Below, one piece after another: positions 47,632 to 53,291 of a stretch of DNA of 53,291 nt. The notes under the pieces were generated by a model. That model had not been told where the DNA came from, did no database searches, and worked only from the letters and a program-made list of their open reading frames with translations. Numbering within the stretch: position 1 is the stretch's first letter; every line of letters begins with the position of its first letter. The translations under genes and the position numbers were made by a program. Source of the DNA: Rhabdonatronobacter sediminivivens (lineage in GTDB: Bacteria > Pseudomonadota > Alphaproteobacteria > Rhodobacterales > Rhodobacteraceae); the NCBI RefSeq assembly GCF_013415485.1, contig NZ_JACBXS010000026.1, positions 1 to 53,291 on the forward strand. The letters are read 5' to 3'.

Positions 47632-48083
47632 TCAAGCTGGCGGTTCTGGCGGCGCTGGGGGTGGTGGTGGCGGTAATGGGCTATATCCGGCTGGCGCCGC
47701 ATGATCCGGCGCGCTGGCATGAGGATCCGACCCTGGTGGCGCGGCCAGGCACGCCGAATTACCACCTGATCCGGTTGGTGGGGGGCGATGCGATCGCGCC
47801 GGTCTATGACACCACCCCCGAGGCTCTGGCGCAGACCCTGGACGGGATTGCGCGGGCCGATGGGGCGGAATTGCTGGCTGGCTCGGTCGAGAGCGGGCAT
47901 ATGACCTATGTGACCCGCACGCCGATCATGGGGTATCCGGATTATACCTCGGTCAAGGTGGGGCCGGTGGGCGAGGGGGCGAGTTTTTCGGCCTTTGCGC
48001 GGGCGCGGTTCGGGCGGTCCGATCTGGGGGTCAACCGCGCGCGGCTGGAGCGCTGGAGGGCGGCGCTGGACGCGATATTCTGA
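47628..48083 (+). CDS. DUF1499 family protein
   Basis: 151 residues. One N-terminal membrane helix (MIKLAVLAALGVVVAVMGYI), then a DUF1499 domain with ALAQTLDGIARADG, THVTRTPIMGYPDYTSVKV-like sequence and FSAFARARFGRSDLGVNRAR. The function of the family is unknown. The start is set by the ATGA overlap with speB, which suggests co-expression. Confidence 0.75.
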   Translation: MIKLAVLAALGVVVAVMGYIRLAPHDPARWHEDPTLVARPGTPNYHLIRLVGGDAIAPVYDTTPEALAQTLDGIARADGAELLAGSVESGHMTYVTRTPIMGYPDYTSVKVGPVGEGASFSAFARARFGRSDLGVNRARLERWRAALDAIF

Positions 48084-48111
48084 GTGGCTGGTGCGTGTGG
48101 GGGGCCGGGGA

Positions 48112-48162
48112 AGCGCCCCCGAGCCGCGCCCACCCGCCCACCCTGCGCGGCCCGGGGGCGCT
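48112..48162 (+). terminator. Long inverted repeat after the DUF1499 gene
   Basis: AGCGCCCCCG (48112-48121) and CGGGGGCGCT (48153-48162) are perfect complements around a 31-base loop. No T-run follows. It may end the speB transcript. Confidence 0.4.
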
Positions 48163-48214
48163 GTCCGGCGCGGGCGCCGGACAGGGGCAACCTGTGCGGC
48201 GAAGAACAGGCATG

Positions 48215-48245
48215 AAAAAGGCCGCGCCCGGTGTGGGGCGCGGCC
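48215..48245 (-). terminator. Rho-independent terminator of the small secreted protein gene
   Basis: On the minus strand GGCCGCGCCC and GGGCGCGGCC (48220-48229 with 48236-48245) form a 10-bp stem with a 6-base loop, followed directly by TTTTT (48215-48219). It lies about 20 bases after the stop at 48266. Confidence 0.8.
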
Positions 48246-48265
48246 TGAGATCCGGTGGTGCGGCC

Positions 48266-48436
48266 TTAGCTGCTGAGCGGGGTGATGCAGCTGCTGGTGT
48301 CGCTGTCCCAGACCTGCCCGTCGCTGCAGGCGGCGGCGGTCTGTTGCGGGGTCATGCTGCCGCAGCCGCCCCATGCCAGTGCCAGCGAGGGGGTCATTGC
48401 AAGGGCCAGAGCAGCCAGGGTTGCCTTGGTCTTCAT
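48266..48436 (-). CDS. Small secreted cysteine-containing protein
   Basis: 56 residues from ATG 48436, which has AACGGAGGACTGACC just upstream. A signal peptide (MKTKATLAALALAMTPSLALA) leaves a mature protein of about 35 residues, WGGCGSMTPQQTAAACSDGQ then VWDSDTSSCITPLSS, with three cysteines. The CSDGQVWD..TSSC pattern recalls chitin-binding type 2 (peritrophin-like) fragments, but the domain is far too short to assign. It has its own strong terminator and lies downstream of purB, so it is a genuine gene. Confidence 0.7.
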   Translation of the reverse strand: MKTKATLAALALAMTPSLALAWGGCGSMTPQQTAAACSDGQVWDSDTSSCITPLSS

Positions 48437-48499
48437 GGTCAGTCCTCCGTTAGCTCCCGCGTTGAACATAGCACAGGACGGGGGCTGTCCAGAAGAAAA

Positions 48500-49810
48500 T
48501 TACCCGTTGCCCCCAAAAACCCGTTCGAAAATTGTGTCCACATGCTTTGTGTGATGCGCAATGTCGAAATTTGCGGCGATTTCGGCGTCAGACATGGCGG
48601 CGCGGACGTCAGGGTCGGCCAGAAGTTCCTCCTGGAAATCGCGGCCCTCTTCCCAGACCTTCATGGCGTTGCGCTGGACCAGGGTATAGGCATCCTCGCG
48701 CGAGACGCCCTTTTGCGTGAGCGCCAGCAGCACCCGCTGCGAGTGGATCAGCCCGCGGAACTTGTTCATGTTGGCGATCATCGCGTCCGGATAGACCACC
48801 AGCTTGTCTATCACGCCGGTCAGGCGGGACAGCGCGAAATCCAGCGTCACGGTGGCGTCGGGGCCGATCATGCGTTCGACGGAACTGTGCGAGATGTCAC
48901 GCTCATGCCAGAGCGCCACGTTTTCCAGCGCCGGCACCACCATCCCGCGCACGATCCGTGCCAGCCCGGTCAGGTTTTCGGTCAGCACCGGGTTGCGCTT
49001 GTGCGGCATGGCGCTGGAGCCCTTCTGGCCCTTGGAGAAGAACTCCTCGGCCTCCAGCACCTCGGTCCGTTGCATGTGGCGGATTTCGGTGGCGATGTTT
49101 TCGACCGAGGAGGCGATCACGCCGAGGGTGGCAAAGAACATGGCGTGGCGGTCGCGGGGGATGACCTGGGTGGAAATGGGCTCCGGGCTCAGGCCCAGTT
49201 TGGCGCAGACATGCGCCTCCACCGACGGGTCGATATTGGCGAAGGTGCCCACGGCGCCGGAAATCGCGCCGGTGGCGACTTCGGCCCGGGCGGCCTCCAG
49301 CCGGGTGCGGTTGCGGGCCATTTCGGCGTAAAAGCGGGCAAAGGTCAGGCCCATGGTGGTGGGTTCGGCGTGGATGCCGTGGGAGCGGCCGATGCGGATG
49401 GTGTCCTTATGCTCGAACGCGCGGCGCTTCAGGGCCTCCAGCAGCGCGTCCAGATCGGCCAGCAGCAGGTCAGCGGCGCGGACAAGCTGGATGTTGAAGG
49501 TGGTGTCCAGCACGTCGGAACTGGTCATGCCCTGATGGACGAAGCGGGCTTCCTCATGGCCGATGATCTCGGCCAGGTGGGTCAGGAAGGCGATGACGTC
49601 ATGTTTGGTCACGGCCTCGATCGCGTCGATCCGCGCCACGTCGAATTCCACGTCCTTCGCGCGCCAGACGGCGGCGGCGCTGTCGGCGGGGATCACGCCA
49701 AGGGCAGCCTGGGCATCGCAGGCATGGGCCTCGATCTCATACCAGATGCGGAACTTGGTCTCGGGCGACCAGATGGCGACCATCTCGGGGCGGGAATAGC
49801 GGGGGATCAT
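48500..49810 (-). CDS. purB: Adenylosuccinate lyase
   Basis: 436 residues. It cleaves SAICAR and adenylosuccinate in purine synthesis. The start MIPRYSRPEMVAIWSPETKF is family-typical. HQGMTSSDVLDTTFNIQLV contains an active-site block, SHGIHAEPTTMG holds the catalytic His, and the flexible signature loop is KGSSAMPHKRNPVLTENL. All are intact. Confidence 0.97.
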   Translation of the reverse strand: MIPRYSRPEMVAIWSPETKFRIWYEIEAHACDAQAALGVIPADSAAAVWRAKDVEFDVARIDAIEAVTKHDVIAFLTHLAEIIGHEEARFVHQGMTSSDVLDTTFNIQLVRAADLLLADLDALLEALKRRAFEHKDTIRIGRSHGIHAEPTTMGLTFARFYAEMARNRTRLEAARAEVATGAISGAVGTFANIDPSVEAHVCAKLGLSPEPISTQVIPRDRHAMFFATLGVIASSVENIATEIRHMQRTEVLEAEEFFSKGQKGSSAMPHKRNPVLTENLTGLARIVRGMVVPALENVALWHERDISHSSVERMIGPDATVTLDFALSRLTGVIDKLVVYPDAMIANMNKFRGLIHSQRVLLALTQKGVSREDAYTLVQRNAMKVWEEGRDFQEELLADPDVRAAMSDAEIAANFDIAHHTKHVDTIFERVFGGNG

Positions 49811-49880
49811 GGGCGCGGGTCCTCTGGCAGCCGGGGGTTGGCGGCGGTCATAAAGCCCGGGCGGGCGGGCTGCAAGGCGC

Positions 49881-50792
49881 TCAGCCCGTGCGTTGGGGGC
49901 GGCGGGCGATCTGCACGGCCAGGATCCCCGCCATAATGACCAGAACGCCGATCACGTCATAGATGCCCAAAGCCTCGTTCAGCAGGATCGCGGCGATGAC
50001 CACGCCAAAGAACGGGTTGAGGAAGTGGAAGGTCGCCGCGCGGATGGCGCCGATGCGCGCGACCAGCAGGAACCAGACCCAGGTGGCGGCCAGCCCGGGG
50101 ATAAGCGTGGTATAGGTGAAGGCGGCGATCAGGCGCGGGGTCCAGGTGACCTCCCAGCTTTCGAACAGGACGGCGGGGACGGCCAGCGCGGCGGCGCCGA
50201 TCAGCATCTGCAGCCCCACCACCATCAACAGGTTCCCGCCCGTGGCCGAGGCCGTGCGCACCGACAGCGTTGCCACCGTCAGCGCCAGTACGCCGATCAC
50301 GCAGAGCGTCAGGCCATAGAGATCCACCCCCGCGCCCAGCCGCATTCCCATGATCAGGCTGACCCCTGCAAACCCCGCCAGCAGCCCCGCCATCGCCAGC
50401 GGGCGCAGGCGTTCGCGCAGGAACACCCAACTGGCCGCCGCCACCATCAGCGGCATGGAAGAGGCGATGATCGCGGCCAGCCCGGCCTCGATCGTCTGCA
50501 TGGCCATGAAGTTCAGCCCCAGATACATGGCGTTCTGCGACACCCCGAACAGCGCCGTTGCCCGCCATTGCGCCGGCGTCAGCGCCCAGCTTTGTCCCAG
50601 CGCGCGGGCAATGGCGATGCCGATCACCCCCGAGATCAGGAAGCGGATCGCCAGCGCCGTCAGGGGCGGGGCGTCCAGCACGATCATCCGCGCCGAGGTA
50701 AAGGCCGAGGACCACATCAGCGCAAAGGCCAACCCCATGAGTATCGCGCGAAAATCCAAACCTGCCCCCAATGCGTTCCGGCCCCTTGCCAT
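49881..50792 (-). CDS. EamA/DMT-family transporter
   Basis: 303 residues with ten predicted membrane helices in two EamA repeats. AILMGLAFALMWSSAFTSAR opens the first. ALGVSQNAMYLGLNFMAMQT-like and LIPGLAATWVWFLLVARIG sequences follow, and the last helix is VIGVLVIMAGILAVQIARR. Such proteins export metabolites such as amino acids, but the substrate is unknown. I chose ATG 50792; a Met 18 codons further in is equally close to the first helix. The reading frame extends back to 50918, over the start of the divergent amn gene, which makes that start unlikely. Confidence 0.8.
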   Translation of the reverse strand: MARGRNALGAGLDFRAILMGLAFALMWSSAFTSARMIVLDAPPLTALAIRFLISGVIGIAIARALGQSWALTPAQWRATALFGVSQNAMYLGLNFMAMQTIEAGLAAIIASSMPLMVAAASWVFLRERLRPLAMAGLLAGFAGVSLIMGMRLGAGVDLYGLTLCVIGVLALTVATLSVRTASATGGNLLMVVGLQMLIGAAALAVPAVLFESWEVTWTPRLIAAFTYTTLIPGLAATWVWFLLVARIGAIRAATFHFLNPFFGVVIAAILLNEALGIYDVIGVLVIMAGILAVQIARRPQRTG

Positions 50793-50886
50793 AGCCGCTG
50801 GAGCAGGGGGATACCAGACCCCGCCCGCGCTTGCCTTGGGGCGCGGTTCGGTGGCACTGTGCAGCGCCTGCAAGATCGGAGCAAAG

Positions 50887-52368
50887 ATGGACCAGACCAA
50901 CGCCTTTGACATCGTCACCCCGCCCGCCTCCGAACCGCGCAGCTTTACCGATGCCGCCGCCGCCGTGGCGCATCTGAACGCGCTTTATGCCGAGGCGACG
51001 GCCTTTCTGATCGCGCGCTTCAATGCCGTGGTCGCCGGCGAGGTGCCCCAGGCCCGGTTCCGCGCCTTCTACCCGGAAATTCGCATCACCACCACGCGCT
51101 ATGACCAGGCCGATTCGCGGCTGGCCTTTGGCCATGTGGCCCAGCCCGGCACCTATGCGGCGACGATCACCCGGCCTGACCTGTTCCGCAATTACCTGGA
51201 ACAGCAGATCGGGCTTCTGATGCAGAATCACTCGGTCCCCGTGGTGGTGCAGGGCTCCACCGTGCCGATCCCCATCCATTTCGCCATGGCCGGGCGCGGC
51301 GATGTGGCCCTGCCTGAAAACGGCGAGATGACGCTCAGCCTGCGCGATATCTTCGACGTGCCGGATCTGGCCACCACCAATGATGACATCGTCAACGGCG
51401 AGGGCGTGCGCAACACCGATGGCTCCACCCCGCTGGCGGCGTTCACGGCGCAGCGGGTGGATTATTCGCTGGCGCGGCTGGCCCATTACACGGCCACCAG
51501 CGCCGAGCATTTCCAGAATCACATCCTGTTCACCAACTATCAGTTCTATGTGGATGAGTTCGAGGCTTTTGCCCGCGCCGCCCTGGCCGACCCTGACAGC
51601 GGCTATACCGAATTCGTCGGCCCGGGCGATCAGGTCATCACCGAGGCCGACGCGCCCCTGCCGGGTGTCGCGCGGTTGCCGCAGATGCCGACCTATCACC
51701 TCAAACGTGGGCGCAATGCGGGGATCACGCTGGTCAATATCGGGGTGGGGCCGTCGAACGCCAAGACGGCGACCGACCATATCGCCGTGCTGCGCCCCCA
51801 TGCTTGGCTGATGGTGGGCCATTGCGCGGGGCTCAGGAACTCGCAATCCCTGGGCGATTTCGTCCTGGCCCATGCCTATCTGCGCGAGGATAACGTGCTG
51901 GACGCGGACCTGCCGGTCTGGGTGCCGATCCCTGCGCTGGCGGAAATCCAGATCGCGCTGCAGGATGCGGTGGCGCAGGTCACGCAGCTGGAAGGCTATG
52001 AGCTGAAGAAGATCATGCGCACCGGCACCGTGGCCACCATCGACAACCGCAACTGGGAATTGCGCGACCAGTCCGGCCCGGTGCAGCGGCTGTCACAGTC
52101 GCGCGCCATCGCGCTGGACATGGAAAGTGCCACCATCGCCGCCAACGGGTTCCGCTTTCGCGTGCCCTATGGGACGCTTCTGTGCGTGTCCGACAAGCCG
52201 CTGCACGGTGAGTTGAAGCTGCCCGGCATGGCCAGTGCGTTCTACAAGACCCAGGTGGCGCGGCACCTGCAGATCGGGATTCGCGCCATGGAACTGTTGC
52301 GCGAAATGCCGCTGGAACGCATCCACAGCCGCAAGCTGCGCAGCTTTGACGAGACTGCCTTTCTGTAG
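50887..52368 (+). CDS. amn: AMP nucleosidase
   Basis: 493 residues. It hydrolyses AMP to adenine and ribose-5-phosphate. The N-terminal AMP nucleosidase domain shows FRAFYPEIRITTT and SRLAFGHVA. The C-terminal nucleoside-phosphorylase-like domain contains VGPSNAKTATDHIAVLRPH, WLMVGHCAGLRNSQ, DMESATIAANGFRFRVPYGT and a CVSDKPLHGELKLPGMA block with the catalytic Asp. ATG 50887 (MDQTNAFDI) is preferred; the longer open frame starts inside the divergent transporter gene. Confidence 0.95.
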   Translation: MDQTNAFDIVTPPASEPRSFTDAAAAVAHLNALYAEATAFLIARFNAVVAGEVPQARFRAFYPEIRITTTRYDQADSRLAFGHVAQPGTYAATITRPDLFRNYLEQQIGLLMQNHSVPVVVQGSTVPIPIHFAMAGRGDVALPENGEMTLSLRDIFDVPDLATTNDDIVNGEGVRNTDGSTPLAAFTAQRVDYSLARLAHYTATSAEHFQNHILFTNYQFYVDEFEAFARAALADPDSGYTEFVGPGDQVITEADAPLPGVARLPQMPTYHLKRGRNAGITLVNIGVGPSNAKTATDHIAVLRPHAWLMVGHCAGLRNSQSLGDFVLAHAYLREDNVLDADLPVWVPIPALAEIQIALQDAVAQVTQLEGYELKKIMRTGTVATIDNRNWELRDQSGPVQRLSQSRAIALDMESATIAANGFRFRVPYGTLLCVSDKPLHGELKLPGMASAFYKTQVARHLQIGIRAMELLREMPLERIHSRKLRSFDETAFL

Positions 52369-52402
52369 GGTAGCGGCGTTTTTTTGCATCATTTCCTGTG
52401 GA

Positions 52403-52431
52403 AATCGCCGAAAAGCGCCGCTTGGGCGATT
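52403..52431. terminator. Hairpin between amn and hup
   Basis: AATCGCC (52403-52409) pairs with GGCGATT (52425-52431). A run of seven T lies before it at about 52379-52385. It may separate amn from the HU gene. Confidence 0.35.
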
Positions 52432-52459
52432 GTGCCCCGCTGCAACTTGTCGCTAGATG
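52430..52459 (+). promoter_or_regulatory. Candidate promoter of the HU gene
   Basis: TTGTGC (52430-52435) and TAGATG (52454-52459) are separated by 18 bases and lie about 55 bases before the HU start codon. Confidence 0.4.
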
Positions 52460-52515
52460 CGCGCGGCAATGAAACACGCCGGACAAAAAGGCGTGATGCA
52501 ACCAGGAGAGACAGA

Positions 52516-52806
52516 ATGAACCCCAGACCGATGACCAAGACCCAGCTTGTCGCCGCCATCGCCGAGAAGATGGGCACCGAGAAGAAGACCGCTTCGGCCG
52601 CGCTGGACGCGATCACCGACATCATCACCGAAGAGGTGTCCAACGGCGGCGCCGTGACCCTGCCCGGCATCGGCAAGATCGCCTGCCGCGCCCGCCCCGA
52701 GCGTCAGGTCCGCAACCCCGCCACCGGCGAGACCATGACCAAGCCCGCCGACAAGGCCGTCAAGATGACCATCGCCAAGGCGCTGAAGGACAGCGTGAAC
52801 GAGTGA
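52516..52806 (+). CDS. hup: HU-family DNA-binding protein
   Basis: 96 residues, normal HU size. MTKTQLVAAIAEKMGTEKKT forms the dimerising helices, VTLPGIGKIACRARPERQVR the central beta part, and RNPATGETMTKPADKAVKMT carries the DNA-bending arm, in which the usual RNPxTGE motif is clear. It compacts and bends DNA. CAGGAGAG precedes ATG 52516. Confidence 0.93.
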   Translation: MNPRPMTKTQLVAAIAEKMGTEKKTASAALDAITDIITEEVSNGGAVTLPGIGKIACRARPERQVRNPATGETMTKPADKAVKMTIAKALKDSVNE

Positions 52807-52822
52807 CCCGGGTGTGGGGCGC

Positions 52823-52842
52823 GGCGGACCTGCGGGTCCGCC
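52823..52842 (+). terminator. Hairpin after the HU gene
   Basis: GGCGGACC and GGTCCGCC form a perfect 8-bp stem around TGCG, 16 bases after the stop. No T-run follows. Confidence 0.45.
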
Positions 52843-53291
52843 GGCGCTCTGGGGGCGGTGATGCCGCGCGCGCCGCAGATTGGCGTCGGAGCGCCCCCAA
52901 GCGGAGCGGCCCTGGTGCGAAATGCAGGGCGCCAGTCCGCCGCGCCTCGCCGCCCTCTCCCGCACGGCGATAACGCTGCCGGAACTGCATGGCCTTGGTC
53001 CTGTTCGGATTTGGCCGACAGAAAGCGCTTTAGATTTCGCCCGGGATTACCGCACCGCAGCCCCATTCCGCGCGACGTCGCGCGGGAAGGAAAAAACCGT
53101 CTCCGTCCAGATCGCTGCCTGTTGGACGCAAAGCGTCCCGCGCTGGTGGCCCGGGATAGGGCTTGTGGAACGCGCGCCAAGGAACAGCTTGCCGGCCCCT
53201 TGCCTGAACGCTAGTGTTCGCCACCTGACACAAGGTGCCCTGTGACGGATTGGAGCCCTGAGCGGTCGCTCCCCGGCGCGGAATCAAGGGC
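52843..53291. other. Right-end stretch, no gene recognised
   Basis: About 450 bases. Open frames exist on both strands but none has a ribosome site or recognisable family sequence. A loose inverted pair of GGGGGCG (about 52851) and GCGCCCCC (about 52890) occurs. A gene may begin beyond the window edge. Confidence 0.4.

Overview
The window is high-GC chromosomal DNA with gene families and gene orders typical of the Rhodobacterales (Rhodobacteraceae/Roseobacter relatives, Alphaproteobacteria). Examples are a class II (B12-dependent) ribonucleotide reductase, tsaD-gpsA-YciI-EVE beside hemD-Mic60-hemY, dut-coaBC with a membrane-anchored MoeB/ThiF protein, and an aglEFGAK alpha-glucoside cluster. 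I cannot name the species. About 40 protein genes look intact. Most are housekeeping or common accessory metabolism, densely packed, with many 4-base ATGA overlaps.

Layout. 1-500: decayed edge with a partial frameshifted gene, a truncated PD-(D/E)XK-like gene and the tail of an IS630-type transposase. 623-712: tRNA-Ser. 833-2768: DUF2059 protein and fabD. 3270-6920: nrdJ, preceded by a likely NrdR operator pair. 6956-7489: an orphan ImmA/IrrE metallopeptidase gene of lower GC, bounded by an 86-bp near-perfect duplication of the nrdJ 3' end (6835-6920 and 7499-7584). 8012-8087: tRNA-Thr. 8298-12440 (minus): hemY, Mic60/mitofilin, hemD. 12526-15278 (plus): tsaD, gpsA, YciI-like, EVE. 15413-16180: acidic low-complexity protein. 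16465-19269 (minus): moeB/thiF-like, dut, coaBC. 19382-19456: tRNA-Lys. 19570-21650: dapF, mtaB. 21639-24244 (minus): cytochrome P450 plus membrane alpha/beta-hydrolase-like protein. 24296-27684 (minus): glucokinase, GH1 beta-glucosidase, LacI-type regulator. 27937-34538 (plus): aglE, aglF, aglG, aglA, aglK. 34760-37381: clpB with a heat-shock-type promoter. 37510-44874 (minus): a ten-gene thiamine operon behind a TPP riboswitch. 45256-48083: FAD amine oxidoreductase divergent from agmatinase and a DUF1499 protein. 48266-49810 (minus): small secreted cysteine protein and purB. 49881-52806: DMT exporter divergent from AMP nucleosidase, then an HU protein.

How it fits together. The agl region imports alpha-glucosides (AglEFG with ATPase AglK), hydrolyses them (AglA) and phosphorylates the glucose (Glk), probably under the divergent LacI-family repressor; a GH1 enzyme adds beta-glucoside use. 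The thi operon makes the thiazole moiety (ThiO, ThiS, ThiG, ThiF), salvages pyrimidine precursors (ThiXYZ, TenA, ThiD) and joins the halves (ThiE). It contains no thiC, so pyrimidine synthesis is either elsewhere or replaced by salvage.

The strongest candidate for something undescribed is the nrdJ-ImmA/IrrE islet: a single metallopeptidase gene inserted directly behind nrdJ and bracketed by a duplicated nrdJ 3' end, with no integrase or transposase visible.
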